A stretch of 64,000 nucleotides of DNA from NCBI GenBank assembly GCA_026936105.1, contig JAIXKI010000020.1:17823-81822 (forward strand), read 5' to 3'. Origin of the DNA: Chitinophagales bacterium (GTDB lineage: Bacteria > Bacteroidota > Bacteroidia > Chitinophagales > Chitinophagaceae). Shown one piece after another: positions 35,209-43,019 of the stretch. A program made the position numbers and the translations under genes. The notes beneath the pieces were generated by a model, which worked only from the letters and a program-made list of their open reading frames with translations, made no database searches and had not been told where the DNA came from. Numbering within the stretch: the first letter of the stretch is position 1; the number at the start of each line of letters is the position of its first letter.

Positions 35209-35508
35209 ATGAACGTAAACATTCAGACAGTCCACTTTGATGCGGATAACAAATTGGTAGAATACGTCCACCAAAAGCTTCAAAAGCTGTTACTCTTTAA
35301 TGACCGCATCGTGAAAGTTAATGTGTTTCTGAAACTCGACAATGTTGCACACAACATCAAAGACAAAATCGCTGAGATCAGAATACACGTACCCAGGCAC
35401 CAATTTTTTGTGAAATCAACCAGTAAATCGTTCGAAGCATCCTTTGATGATGCTTTCGATTCTGTTGTAACATTAATCAAACGAAGAAAAGAAAAAAAAG
35501 CTGCGTAA
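35209..35508 (+). CDS. hpf: Ribosome hibernation-promoting factor (HPF/RaiA family)
   Basis: The 99-residue protein (MNVNIQTVHFDADNKLVEYV start) has the beta-alpha-beta-beta-beta-alpha pattern of short HPF/YfiA proteins, with IAEIRIHVPRHQFFVKS and the helix SFEASFDDAFDSVVTLIKRRKEKK. It binds the 30S decoding centre in slow growth. A frame extending 20 codons upstream begins with TTG, and the ATG at 35209 matches the family. It lacks the long-form C-terminal dimerisation domain. A clear terminator follows. Confidence 0.92.
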   Translation: MNVNIQTVHFDADNKLVEYVHQKLQKLLLFNDRIVKVNVFLKLDNVAHNIKDKIAEIRIHVPRHQFFVKSTSKSFEASFDDAFDSVVTLIKRRKEKKAA

Positions 35509-35515
35509 TGAATTT

Positions 35516-35547
35516 AAGACCCCGAAGAACCGGGGTCTTTTTGTTTT
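35516..35547 (+). terminator. Terminator of hpf
   Basis: A perfect 9-bp stem (AAGACCCCG / CGGGGTCTT, 6-base loop, 35516-35539) followed by TTTGTTTTT. It isolates hpf from the tRNA operon promoter just downstream. Confidence 0.9.
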
Positions 35548-35576
35548 TATTTTCAGCAGAAAATTACAATCAAAAT

Positions 35577-35606
35577 TTTGGGAATAATCAAATTCCTTTA
35601 CTTTTG
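35577..35606 (+). promoter_or_regulatory. Promoter of the tRNA-tuf operon
   Basis: TTTG at 35577-35580 and TACTTTTG at 35599-35606, with 18 bases between, match the Bacteroidota -33/-7 consensus well; this is the best two-part match I found in the window. Transcription should start near 35611 and run into tRNA-Thr, tRNA-Tyr, tRNA-Gly, tRNA-Thr, the repeat array and tuf. Confidence 0.75.
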
Positions 35607-35625
35607 CATACCCAAAAATTGGGGT

Positions 35626-35634
35626 AGTTCTTTA
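35626..35634 (+). promoter_or_regulatory. AGTTCTTTA motif (boxA-like), tRNA-tuf operon leader
   Basis: Lies about 15 bases after the expected transcription start of the tRNA operon, the usual place for a boxA antitermination signal in stable-RNA leaders. The remaining leader to 35706 shows nothing else I can name. Confidence 0.5.
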
Positions 35635-35706
35635 TTGTCTCAATCCGCCGTAGCCATTAAGCCATGAGTTATAGATTATGGAAGAGCAAAGGCGGCATCG
35701 GAAATT

Positions 35707-35779
35707 GCCACTTTAGCTCAGCCGGTAGAGCAACTGATTTGTAATCAGTAGGTCGTTGGTTCGATTCCGACAAGTGGCT
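35707..35779 (+). tRNA. tRNA-Thr (anticodon TGT)
   Basis: Cloverleaf with acceptor GCCACTT / AAGTGGC, D stem GCTC / GAGC, anticodon stem ACTGA / TCAGT with loop TTTGTAA (anticodon TGT, reading ACA) and T loop TTCGATT. Discriminator T; CCA not encoded. First tRNA of the operon. Confidence 0.95.
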
Positions 35780-35860
35780 CAGGGTCGGTTTTGAGAATGA
35801 CATTAAGGTATTCCTGAATATGCCGGGAAGGTCGTTGATCAGATTCAGACAAAAAAGGTT
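35780..35860 (+). other. Spacer with a weak tRNA-like 3' remnant
   Basis: AAGGTCGTTG followed by GATTC and GACAA matches much of the T arm and 3' end of the preceding tRNA-Thr(TGT) but with several changes and no acceptor pairing. It also shares CGGGAAGGTC with the repeat unit after the other tRNA-Thr. It could be an old degenerate tRNA copy. Confidence 0.3.
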
Positions 35861-35864
35861 TTAA

Positions 35865-35947
35865 GGGCAAGTAGCCAAGTGGCCAACGGCAACAGACTGT
35901 AAATCTGTCCTCTTCGGAGTTCGGTGGTTCGAATCCATCCTTGCCCA
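35865..35947 (+). tRNA. tRNA-Tyr (anticodon GTA)
   Basis: An 83-base class II tRNA with a long variable arm. Acceptor GGGCAAG / CTTGCCC, anticodon stem ACAGA / TCTGT with loop CTGTAAA (anticodon GTA), T loop TTCGAAT, discriminator A. CCA not encoded. Confidence 0.95.
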
Positions 35948-35988
35948 CTTCGTCCACTTAAGCATTAGCGAAGGTTGACAGTAAATAT

Positions 35989-35997
35989 AGTTCTTTA
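35989..35997 (+). promoter_or_regulatory. AGTTCTTTA motif (boxA-like) between tRNA-Tyr and tRNA-Gly
   Basis: Exact copy of the recurring motif, 42 bases after tRNA-Tyr and 42 before tRNA-Gly. Confidence 0.4.
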
Positions 35998-36038
35998 AAG
36001 TAATTATTCCGCCCTTGTTTAAGCTTTGGCGGATACAA

Positions 36039-36111
36039 GCGGAAGTAGCTCAGTTGGTAGAGCGACAGCCTTCCAAGCTGTAGGTCGCGGGTTCGAGCCT
36101 CGTCTTCCGCT
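36039..36111 (+). tRNA. tRNA-Gly (anticodon TCC)
   Basis: Cloverleaf with acceptor GCGGAAG / CTTCCGC, D stem GCTC / GAGC, anticodon stem ACAGC / GCTGT with loop CTTCCAA (anticodon TCC, reading GGA), T loop TTCGAGC, discriminator T. CCA not encoded. Confidence 0.95.
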
Positions 36112-36201
36112 CTGCTGATACCGGTCATGTTAGTCAAACAAGTCGAACAGTTCAGGAATTGATTTGGCTTTTATGACGCACTGACTTCAATGACTGGATA
36201 A

Positions 36202-36273
<72 letters not shown>

Positions 36274-36961
36274 CAGAAGATATTTGAAAGTTGAGACGGA
36301 AGTGACAGAGCATCCCGATGGAATCGGGAAGGTCATGGGTTCAATTCCCATTAACGGCTCAGAAGATATTTGAAAGTTGAGACGGAAGTGACAGAGCATC
36401 CCGATGGAATCGGGAAGGTCATGGGTTCAATTCCCATTAACGGCTCAGAAGATATTTGAAAGTTGAGACGGAAGTGACAGAGCATCCCGATGGAATCGGG
36501 AAGGTCATGGGTTCAATTCCCATTAACGGCTCAGAAGATATTTGAAAGTTGAGACGGAAGTGACAGAGCATCCCGATGGAATCGGGAAGGTCATGGGTTC
36601 AATTCCCATTAACGGCTCAGAAGATATTTGAAAGTTGAGACGGAAGTGACAGAGCATCCCGATGGAATCGGGAAGGTCATGGGTTCAATTCCCATTAACG
36701 GCTCAGAAGATATTTGAAAGTTGAGACGGAAGTGACAGAGCATCCCGATGGAATCGGGAAGGTCATGGGTTCAATTCCCATTAACGGCTCAGAAGATATT
36801 TGAAAGTTGAGACGGAAGTGACAGAGCATCCCGATGGAATCGGGAAGGTCATGGGTTCAATTCCCATTAACGGCTCAGAAGATATTTGAAAGTTGAGACG
36901 GAAGTGACAGAGCATCCCGATGGAATCGGGAAGGTCATGGGTTCAATTCCCATTAACGGCT
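36274..36961 (+). repeat. Eight perfect 86-bp tandem repeats derived from tRNA-Thr(GGT)
   Basis: Units start at 36274, 36360, 36446, 36532, 36618, 36704, 36790 and 36876; all eight read identical to me. The last 32 bases of each unit equal the T arm and 3' acceptor strand of tRNA-Thr(GGT). Before that lies TCCCG / CGGGA enclosing a 7-base loop ATGGAAT, an anticodon-like arm with U33, triplet GGA and A37. Further upstream GTTGAG, AAGTG and CAGAGCA resemble the tRNA 5' half but the acceptor 5' strand and D stem can no longer pair. No spacers separate units, no open frame runs through, and the array is co-oriented with tuf, so it should be transcribed in the tRNA-tuf operon. The array copies look like pseudo-tRNAs. 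Confidence 0.95.
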
Positions 36962-36979
36962 CAGAAGCTTAAAAAAACA

Positions 36980-36988
36980 AGTTCTTTA
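36980..36988 (+). promoter_or_regulatory. AGTTCTTTA motif (boxA-like) in tuf leader
   Basis: Exact copy of the recurring motif, directly after the repeat array and 105 bases before tuf. The leader between them is A-rich with no Shine-Dalgarno sequence, typical for Bacteroidota. Confidence 0.4.
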
Positions 36989-37092
36989 GGGTATAAGAAA
37001 ATTAATAGAAGGAAATATTTCGGTTAAAGCCGGGAACTATTTTATAAAGAGCAAACAATTATTGATAAAACACACAACAAAAAAGAGATAAT

Positions 37093-38280
37093 ATGTCAAA
37101 AGAGACCTTTAAGAGGGATAAACCTCACCTTAATGTTGGTACGATTGGTCACATCGACCACGGTAAAACCACTTTGACCGCAGCGATTACTTCTATTCTG
37201 GCAAAAAGAGGTATGGCTGAAGCAAAAAAGTATGATGAGATCGATGCTGCTCCTGAAGAAAAGGAACGTGGTATCACCATTAATACAGCGCATGTGGAAT
37301 ATCAGACAGCAAGCCGCCACTATGCCCACGTGGATTGCCCCGGTCACGCTGACTATGTTAAAAACATGATCACAGGTGCTGCTCAGATGGATGGCGCAAT
37401 TCTGGTGGTAGCTGCTACCGATGGCCCCATGCCGCAGACTAAAGAGCACATTCTTCTTGCCCGTCAGGTTGGTGTTCCCCGCATGGTGGTCTTTATGAAT
37501 AAAGTTGACCTGGTGGATGATCCCGAGCTTCTGGACCTGGTAGAGATGGAGATCCGTGATCTGCTAACGTTCTATGGATTTGATGGTGCCAATACACCAA
37601 TAATCAGAGGCTCTGCTACCGGTGCTTTAGCCGGAGAAGAAAAATGGGTAAAAGCAATTGATGAATTAATGGATGCAGTGGATAGCTACATTCCTCTTCC
37701 TCCTCGTCCGATTGATCAGCCTTTCCTTATGTCTGTAGAAGACGTATTCTCTATCACAGGTCGCGGAACTGTTGCAACTGGTAGAATTGAAAGAGGGAGA
37801 ATTAAAGTAGGTGAACCCGTTGAGATCGTTGGTCTGATACCTCAACCGCTTAGCTCAACAGTGACCGGAGTTGAGATGTTCCGTAAATTACTGGAAGAAG
37901 GAGAAGCAGGTGATAATGCAGGATTATTACTCCGTGGGATTGAGAAAAAAGATATCCGCCGCGGTATGGTTATATGTAAGCCCGGTTCCATTACTCCACA
38001 TACTGAATTTAAAGGAGAAGTTTACGTTTTGAGCAAAGAAGAAGGTGGACGTCATACTCCGTTCTTTAATAAATACCGTCCTCAGTTTTACTTCCGTACA
38101 ACTGACGTAACCGGCGAAGTGGAATTACCTGCAGGTACTGAAATGGTGATGCCCGGTGATAATACTTCCCTTACCGTAAAGTTGATTATGCCTATTGCTA
38201 TGGAGAAAGGTTTGAAATTTGCGATTCGTGAAGGCGGCCGTACGGTGGGCGCTGGTCAGGTGACTGAAATTATAAAATAA
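37093..38280 (+). CDS. tuf: Elongation factor Tu
   Basis: The 395-residue GTPase delivers aminoacyl-tRNA to the ribosome. G1 GHIDHGKTT near 19-27, switch I with [16 protein letters not shown] near 54-69, DCPGHADYV (G3), NKVDL (G4) and the SATGAL G5-like block are all present, followed by domains 2 and 3 ending [17 protein letters not shown]. It lies downstream of four tRNAs and the 86-bp array, with tRNA-Trp, secE and nusG after it, the order usual in Bacteroidota apart from the array. A strong terminator follows. Confidence 0.98.
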   Translation: MSKETFKRDKPHLNVGTIGHIDHGKTTLTAAITSILAKRGMAEAKKYDEIDAAPEEKERGITINTAHVEYQTASRHYAHVDCPGHADYVKNMITGAAQMDGAILVVAATDGPMPQTKEHILLARQVGVPRMVVFMNKVDLVDDPELLDLVEMEIRDLLTFYGFDGANTPIIRGSATGALAGEEKWVKAIDELMDAVDSYIPLPPRPIDQPFLMSVEDVFSITGRGTVATGRIERGRIKVGEPVEIVGLIPQPLSSTVTGVEMFRKLLEEGEAGDNAGLLLRGIEKKDIRRGMVICKPGSITPHTEFKGEVYVLSKEEGGRHTPFFNKYRPQFYFRTTDVTGEVELPAGTEMVMPGDNTSLTVKLIMPIAMEKGLKFAIREGGRTVGAGQVTEIIK

Positions 38281-38357
38281 GAAGCTGAAACTGGGTTTTA
38301 CAGTTTGAGCCGGAATGTTACAAATGATTTTATATCTTTGTAATAATCAATGATCTG

Positions 38358-38390
38358 AAAGCTGTCCGCCATTTGGCGGATAGCTTTTGA
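38358..38390 (+). terminator. Terminator of tuf
   Basis: A 13-bp stem (AAAGCTGTCCGCC / GGCGGATAGCTTT, one G-U pair, 4-base loop) at 38358-38387 followed by TGATTTC. The U-run is mostly within the stem. It separates tuf from tRNA-Trp. Confidence 0.82.
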
Positions 38391-38490
38391 TTTCTTAAGG
38401 CGATAGTTTCGGATTTTTCGGCCTTAAATTATTATTTGAATTTAAGAAATGTGAAACAACCGGAATTTGTACCGATAGTGATTTTGTTAG

Positions 38491-38499
38491 AGTTCTTTA
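38491..38499 (+). promoter_or_regulatory. AGTTCTTTA motif (boxA-like) before tRNA-Trp
   Basis: Exact copy of the motif, 19 bases before tRNA-Trp. TGATTTTG at 38479-38486 just upstream is one base off the -7 consensus, so a promoter for tRNA-Trp-secE-nusG may start here. Confidence 0.4.
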
Positions 38500-38517
38500 A
38501 ACGAAAATGTAGGCGAT

Positions 38518-38588
38518 ACGGGCATAGTTCAATGGCAGAATAGCGGTCTCCAAAACCGTTGATGGGAGTTCGAATCTCTCTGCCCGTG
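38518..38588 (+). tRNA. tRNA-Trp (anticodon CCA)
   Basis: Cloverleaf with acceptor ACGGGCA / TGCCCGT, anticodon stem GCGGT / ACCGT with loop CTCCAAA (anticodon CCA), T loop TTCGAAT, discriminator G. CCA end not encoded. It sits 15 bases ahead of secE. Confidence 0.95.
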
Positions 38589-38603
38589 CTAATTCATAAC
38601 AGT

Positions 38604-38798
38604 ATGGATAAAATTACAAGGCTTTTTAAAGACTCCTATAAGGAGCTTATGGAAAAAGTGACCTGGCCAAACTGGGCACAATTACAACAGTCAACTATGA
38701 TCACCTTGGCAGCTACCCTGATCATAACTGCCATCATCTGGATCATGGATGTAATTGCTGGAGACATTTTAAAATTTGTTTATAATCAATTATTCTGA
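38604..38798 (+). CDS. secE: Preprotein translocase subunit SecE
   Basis: A 64-residue single-span protein: an amphipathic N-terminal helix (ITRLFKDSYKELMEKVTWPNW), with the SecE motif KVTWP, then one transmembrane helix (MITLAATLIITAIIWIMDVI). It stabilises SecY in the inner-membrane translocon. A frame extending upstream overlaps tRNA-Trp, so the ATG at 38604 is the start. nusG begins one base after its stop. Confidence 0.95.
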   Translation: MDKITRLFKDSYKELMEKVTWPNWAQLQQSTMITLAATLIITAIIWIMDVIAGDILKFVYNQLF

Positions 38799-38799
38799 A

Positions 38800-39381
38800 A
38801 TGGAAGCAGGCAACAATGAGGAAAATGTACAACAACAGGAGACAAAATGGTATGTGCTCCGTGTTGTCAGCGGAAAAGAGCGTAAGGTTAAGGAATACCT
38901 GGATAAAGAAATTTCCCGGGGTGGATGGGGTGAAATTGTAAAGCAGGTCTTTTTACCGGTAGAAAAAGTATATAAGGTGCAGAACGGCAAGAAAGTGATG
39001 CGGGAAAGGAACTATTATCCGGGGTATGTGATGATTGAAATCTCTGAAGGTAAGCTGAATGATGATCTCAGAGAAACAATTAAGCATACCAATAACGTCA
39101 TTCATTTTTTGGGGAAAGACAACCCTATAGCTCTTAGAAAAGCGGAAGTAAATAAAATGCTCGGAAAGATGGATGAAATGGCAGAGGCCGGAGGGGTGAG
39201 TATGGTAGAGCCTTTTATCATTGGTGAAACTATCAAGATAATCGAAGGCCCGTTCAATGATTTCAACGGTGTGATCGAAGAAGTAAACGATGAAAAGAAA
39301 AAATTAAAAGTGACGGTAAAGATATTTGGCCGATCTACTCCGGTAGAGCTGAATTATATGCAGGTAGAAAAGATCAGCTAA
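38800..39381 (+). CDS. nusG: Transcription termination/antitermination factor NusG
   Basis: The 193-residue protein has an NGN domain (WYVLRVVSGKERKVKEYLDKE near 17-37, YYPGYVMIEI near 73) and a C-terminal KOW domain (GETIKIIEGPFNDFNGVIEEVN near 140-165). It binds RNA polymerase and couples to Rho or to S10/NusB complexes. The chosen ATG follows the secE stop by one base; an upstream in-frame start would overlap secE. A terminator follows at 39413. Confidence 0.96.
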   Translation: MEAGNNEENVQQQETKWYVLRVVSGKERKVKEYLDKEISRGGWGEIVKQVFLPVEKVYKVQNGKKVMRERNYYPGYVMIEISEGKLNDDLRETIKHTNNVIHFLGKDNPIALRKAEVNKMLGKMDEMAEAGGVSMVEPFIIGETIKIIEGPFNDFNGVIEEVNDEKKKLKVTVKIFGRSTPVELNYMQVEKIS

Positions 39382-39412
39382 CCGCCCGGAGTACGTAATA
39401 AGAATCAATTTT

Positions 39413-39435
39413 AGCCATCTTCATGATGGCTTTTT
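39413..39435 (+). terminator. Terminator of secE-nusG
   Basis: A 7-bp stem (AGCCATC / GATGGCT, 5-base loop) at 39413-39431 followed by TTTTC, 32 bases after the nusG stop. It splits nusG from rplK. Confidence 0.75.
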
Positions 39436-39508
39436 CATTTCTGAAAGATTGTGGATGCATTTCCGGCTATTTTTTTAAAAAAGCTTTTTTAAATCACCGT
39501 ATTCTCCT

Positions 39509-39516
39509 TATCTTTG
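39509..39516 (+). promoter_or_regulatory. -7 promoter element of rplKAJL
   Basis: TATCTTTG matches TAnnTTTG, giving a start near 39522 and a leader of about 130 bases before rplK. The -33 region is T-rich without a clear TTTG. Confidence 0.6.
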
Positions 39517-39527
39517 CACCCCCAATT

Positions 39528-39536
39528 AGTTCTTTA
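39528..39536 (+). promoter_or_regulatory. AGTTCTTTA motif (boxA-like) in rplK leader
   Basis: Exact copy of the recurring motif within the first bases of the expected rplKAJL transcript. Confidence 0.45.
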
Positions 39537-39539
39537 AAA

Positions 39540-39640
39540 CCCACTGAATTTATAAAGTAAGTGGAACTGCCTTTGCGAAAGACTTAGGCGGTAAACGGAT
39601 GAATTTGGGAGTCCGCTTCGGCGAGACGTTTGAACCAATA
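39540..39640 (+). promoter_or_regulatory. Structured leader of rplKAJL, possible ribosomal-protein autoregulation site
   Basis: The leader can form several short stems: CCACT / AGTGG, GCCT / AGGC and CGGA / TCCG (39596-39615) enclosing TGAATTTGGGAG. Ribosomal operons are often controlled here, for example by L1 binding the rplK leader, but I cannot match a known protein-binding motif with certainty. Confidence 0.35.
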
Positions 39641-39651
39641 AATCGAATAAA

Positions 39652-40095
39652 ATGGCAAAAGAAATTTCTGGATATGTAAAAGTCCAGTGTAAAGGTGGCC
39701 AGGCAAGCCCTGCACCTCCAATCGGTCCTGCATTGGGTTCCAAGGGTGTTAATATCATGGAATTCTGCAAACAATTCAATGCCCGTACGCAGGATAAAAT
39801 GGGCAAAGTACTCCCTGTTATTATTACTGTTTATTCAGATAAGAGTTTTGATTTTGTGATCAAAACCCCTCCGGCGTCCATTCAATTGATGGAAGCTGCG
39901 AAAATTCAAAAAGGTTCAAAAGAAAGTAACCGGAACAAAGTAGGCAAAGTAACCTGGGAGCAAGTGGAGGTGATTGCGAAAGACAAAATGCCTGACCTGA
40001 ATTGTTTCACTATCGAAAGCGCCATGAAAATGGTAGCAGGCACTGCCCGCAGTATAGGACTGACTGTAGAAGGAAAAGCTCCGTGGGAAAACTAA
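39652..40095 (+). CDS. rplK: 50S ribosomal protein uL11
   Basis: 147 residues, standard length. [35 protein letters not shown] near the start carries the proline-rich hinge, and the C-terminal rRNA-binding domain includes [19 protein letters not shown] and [13 protein letters not shown]. uL11 forms the stalk base with 23S rRNA and contacts GTPase factors. First gene of rplKAJL. Confidence 0.98.
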   Translation: MAKEISGYVKVQCKGGQASPAPPIGPALGSKGVNIMEFCKQFNARTQDKMGKVLPVIITVYSDKSFDFVIKTPPASIQLMEAAKIQKGSKESNRNKVGKVTWEQVEVIAKDKMPDLNCFTIESAMKMVAGTARSIGLTVEGKAPWEN

Positions 40096-40119
40096 TTGTA
40101 TATCCAAAAAAGAATTACG

Positions 40120-40815
40120 ATGTCATTCATCAGCAAAAAAAGAAAGGTTGCAAATTCCAGGGTAGAAGATAAAAAAGAGTATTCTCTTAAAGATGCTTCT
40201 GCGCTGGTGAAGCAAATTACAACCTGCAAATTTGATGCTTCAGTTGATTTGCATATTCGTCTGGGTGTGGATCCTAAGAAAGCAGATCAGTCTATCAGAG
40301 GCACTGTTAACCTGCCTCATGGCACCGGAAAGACAAAAAAAGTTTTGGTGCTTTGTAATCCTGATAAAGAAGAAGAAGCGAAAAATGCCGGGGCAGATTA
40401 TGTGGGCCTTGACGAATTTGTTACCAAGATCGAAGGAGGATGGGTGGACGTGGATGTTATTATTGCCACTCCTTCGGTAATGCCCAAGATAGGAAAGCTC
40501 GGTAAGGTACTTGGCCCCAGAAACCTGATGCCTAATCCTAAAACCGGAACAGTGACCAACGATGTCGCAGCAGCCATTAATGATGTGAAAGGGGGCAAGA
40601 TCGCTTTTAAAGTTGATAAAGCCGGAATCGTCCATGCTTCCATAGGGAGAGTGAGTTTCAGTCCGGAAAAAATTGCCGAAAACAGCCAGGAATTATTAAA
40701 TGCCATCATCAGGGCTAAGCCATCATCTGCCAAAGGGATTTACCTGAAAGGAATCAGTATGGCCAGCTCCATGAGTCCGGGTATTTTAATAGATACAAAA
40801 GCATTTGCTCACTAA
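40120..40815 (+). CDS. rplA: 50S ribosomal protein uL1
   Basis: 231 residues from the ATG at 40120, the usual family length; an upstream TTG in frame is rejected. [36 protein letters not shown], and [19 protein letters not shown] are classic uL1 blocks. uL1 forms the mobile L1 stalk and often represses its own operon. It follows rplK by 24 bases. Confidence 0.97.
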   Translation: MSFISKKRKVANSRVEDKKEYSLKDASALVKQITTCKFDASVDLHIRLGVDPKKADQSIRGTVNLPHGTGKTKKVLVLCNPDKEEEAKNAGADYVGLDEFVTKIEGGWVDVDVIIATPSVMPKIGKLGKVLGPRNLMPNPKTGTVTNDVAAAINDVKGGKIAFKVDKAGIVHASIGRVSFSPEKIAENSQELLNAIIRAKPSSAKGIYLKGISMASSMSPGILIDTKAFAH

Positions 40816-40841
40816 ATCTTTAAGTGAAAAAAGTAATTAAC

Positions 40842-41360
40842 ATGACTAAAGAACAAAAATCAGAAGTTATTGAATTGCTGAAAGGAAAATTTTCGCAATA
40901 CAATAATTTTTATGTTACCGATACCGAGTCCCTTTCTGTTGAGCAGGTTGGTAAATTGCGCCGTGCCTGTTTTGATAAAAAGGTGGAAATGAGAGTAGCT
41001 AAAAACTCTTTGATCAAAAAAGCGTTGGAATCATTGGATGAAGTGCGTTATTCTGGAGTATATGATGCGTTGAATAATGTGACTGCATTGATGTTCTCCG
41101 AAAGCCCCAAAGACCCCGCATTGATCATCAGTACCTTTCGTAAGGATAGCAAAGGTGAAAGACCGGTACTGAAAGCTGCATTTATCAACGGAGATATTTA
41201 TTCAGGAGACAATCAATTGGAAGCTTTGAGTAAGATCAAAACGAAGAATGAATTGATTGGCGAAGTGATCGGGCTGTTGCAATCGCCGGCAAAGAGAGTT
41301 ATTTCCGCTTTATTGAATCATGCAGAAAAGAAAGAGGAAGCTGCTCCGGCAGAAGGATAA
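40842..41360 (+). CDS. rplJ: 50S ribosomal protein uL10
   Basis: 172 residues from the ATG at 40842; a GTG 18 bases upstream is also in frame. FYVTDTESLSVEQVGKLRRAC and VEMRVAKNSLIKKAL are uL10 blocks, and the C-terminal helix (PAKRVISALLNHAEKKEE) binds bL12 dimers. It carries the stalk and commonly autoregulates rplJL. Confidence 0.96.
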   Translation: MTKEQKSEVIELLKGKFSQYNNFYVTDTESLSVEQVGKLRRACFDKKVEMRVAKNSLIKKALESLDEVRYSGVYDALNNVTALMFSESPKDPALIISTFRKDSKGERPVLKAAFINGDIYSGDNQLEALSKIKTKNELIGEVIGLLQSPAKRVISALLNHAEKKEEAAPAEG

Positions 41361-41488
41361 AACTGAGATCTTTTATTATTAATAACTACCCGGCCGGATG
41401 GTATAAAACAAAGGCATAAACAAATTTTTTTAAACGGCCGTTGGATCTGTCCGAAGGCAGAAAAGAAAACGGTAAAAATTTAAATCAA

Positions 41489-41863
41489 ATGGCAGACGTA
41501 AAAGCATTAGCAGAAAGCTTAGTTGGCTTAACAGTAAAAGAAGTACAGGAATTAGCAGATTTCCTGAAGACTGAATATGGTATTGAACCTGCTGCAGCAG
41601 CAGTAGTGGTAAGCGCCGGAGACGGTGGCGGTGCTGCGGTTGCAGAAGAGAAAACTGCATTCAATGTAGTACTGAAAAGCGGTGGTGCATCTAAATTGAA
41701 CGTAGTGAAAGTGGTGAAAGACATTACCGGTCTTGGTCTGAAAGAAGCAAAGGAATTGGTTGATAATGCTCCGAAGCCTGTAAAAGAGGGAGTATCCAAA
41801 GCTGAAGCTGAAGAAGTGGCTAACAAGCTGAAAGATGCAGGCGCTGACGTCGAGATAGTTTAG
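41489..41863 (+). CDS. rplL: 50S ribosomal protein bL12 (L7/L12)
   Basis: 124 residues. An N-terminal dimerisation helix ([21 protein letters not shown]), an Ala/Gly hinge, and the C-terminal factor-binding domain with [39 protein letters not shown] and the ending AGADVEIV. The ATG at 41489 is chosen over an upstream frame start at 41441 because it matches the family. Unusually, rpoB does not follow directly: a minus-strand gene intervenes. Confidence 0.97.
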   Translation: MADVKALAESLVGLTVKEVQELADFLKTEYGIEPAAAAVVVSAGDGGGAAVAEEKTAFNVVLKSGGASKLNVVKVVKDITGLGLKEAKELVDNAPKPVKEGVSKAEAEEVANKLKDAGADVEIV

Positions 41864-41891
41864 TTAGCTTAACAAGGGTTTGAAGAATTTG

Positions 41892-41925
41892 AAAAACTTT
41901 CTCTTTACCGGGAAAGTTTTTTTAT
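41892..41925. terminator. Bidirectional terminator between rplL and the HhH gene
   Basis: AAAAACTTTC / GAAAGTTTTT (10-bp stem, 10-base loop) with T-runs on both sides can end rplL on plus and the convergent helix-hairpin-helix gene on minus. Confidence 0.78.
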
Positions 41926-42893
41926 TCTATAGTGAGATAGGGTGCGATTTTTTTAAAAATCTCTTCGCTTATTGTAGGGATCTTTTTGAGGTCTTCAAGA
42001 TTTGTAAACGGGCCGTGTTCCTTCCGGTAAGCCAGCAGGGGATTTGCCATACTGAATTTTATATAAGGATGAGCCTTTAGCTCATCCATCGTTGCCGTAT
42101 TGATGTTAATTTTTCTCAGCGATGTGTTTTCCAGTTTGAAAAAAGGCTTGATTATTTTGAAAGTTGAATCCGGTAAACCAAATGTCTCGGCAATCTGATC
42201 AATAGAGTAGAAGCCCCCTAATTTCTCCCTGAAGTTGACGATTCTTGCAGCCAGTTTGGAACCGATTCCGGGAAGAGAAATAAAAGAGGTGGTGTCAGCA
42301 GTGTTGATGTCAATGACGGAATATTTGGCAGCGTTCTTTTTTTCAGCAGCGATAATCCGGTTTTCAGGTTGACCGGTCCTCACAGGGTCATTATGTTGCT
42401 TTGCACCATTTCCTATCCTGATAAATGGGAGAAGCTTTTCATATTCCTTTTCTTGAAGGCCGTAAATTTTCTGAAGATCTTCGGGTTTGTAAAAATGGCC
42501 GCCTTTGTTCAGATAGTTTTTTAGTGTTCGAATCGTTTTTTCTTTAAGGCCTAATTTTTTCCATCCTTCCTCGGAAAGAGTGTTGGGGTCAAAGAAAAAC
42601 AAAACAGGCGTTGCTTCAGCCGGATAAGCCCTGGAAACATCATACTGATATTTTTCGGCATCTTCTTCTTCCTGTGAGCTGAACCTGGACGAATCCTCCG
42701 GTATTTTTATTTCCAGCTTTTTAATTTCATTCACCCAGGAACTATCAATTTCCGATGCTTCGGTCTTTCGTACAGAAGTCATCACTTTCGGGAAGAACAC
42801 CACTAGTAAAACAATAAATATGATCGCAAGGATAGCAATCCTTTCTTTCCGGGTAAAGGTCAGATAATCCTTAATAAATTCCTGCCATTTCAT
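41922..42893 (-). CDS. Membrane-anchored helix-hairpin-helix (ComEA-like) protein
   Basis: 323 residues: a cytoplasmic start, one transmembrane helix (RIAILAIIFIVLLVVFFPKV near 18-37), then an outside region with several helix-hairpin-helix units. SVIDINTADTTSFISLPGIGSKLAARIVNFREKLGGF and ININTATMDELKAHPYIKF are ComEA-type HhH motifs that bind duplex DNA without sequence preference; an earlier degenerate unit starts at FDPNTLSEEGWKKLGL. ComEA holds incoming DNA for uptake, but this three-unit form is widespread in Bacteroidota with role unproven. It stands antisense between rplL and rpoB. Confidence 0.82.
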   Translation of the reverse strand: MKWQEFIKDYLTFTRKERIAILAIIFIVLLVVFFPKVMTSVRKTEASEIDSSWVNEIKKLEIKIPEDSSRFSSQEEEDAEKYQYDVSRAYPAEATPVLFFFDPNTLSEEGWKKLGLKEKTIRTLKNYLNKGGHFYKPEDLQKIYGLQEKEYEKLLPFIRIGNGAKQHNDPVRTGQPENRIIAAEKKNAAKYSVIDINTADTTSFISLPGIGSKLAARIVNFREKLGGFYSIDQIAETFGLPDSTFKIIKPFFKLENTSLRKININTATMDELKAHPYIKFSMANPLLAYRKEHGPFTNLEDLKKIPTISEEIFKKIAPYLTIE

Positions 42894-42989
42894 ATAGCCG
42901 GGATTTTTTATAAATGTATCAACTTCGTAGGGTCTGAAAAATGGCCACTTAGTGGTATATATGGCCGGATTTTTGTTGACAAACTTTTC

Positions 42990-43019
42990 TTGGCTGTGAA
43001 TATTATTTTCTTACCTTTG
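42990..43019 (+). promoter_or_regulatory. Promoter of rpoBC
   Basis: TTGG at 42990-42993 (one base off TTTG) and TACCTTTG at 43012-43019, 18 bases apart, fit the Bacteroidota promoter pattern. It supplies rpoBC with its own transcription, needed because the HhH gene and a terminator cut it off from rplL. The leader to the rpoB ATG is about 137 bases. Confidence 0.65.

Noticed and set aside
35745..35957. Open frame on the minus strand across tRNA-Thr and tRNA-Tyr
   Set aside because: It translates tRNA sequence (typical GIEPTTY-like artefact) and has no coding support.
36274..36961. CRISPR array
   Set aside because: The repeats are perfect, head-to-tail and 86 bp long with no variable spacers and no cas genes; the unit is tRNA-derived.
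36360..36961. Eight additional functional tRNAs
   Set aside because: The units lack a pairing 5' acceptor strand and a D stem, so they cannot form a normal cloverleaf, despite a good T arm and anticodon-like arm.
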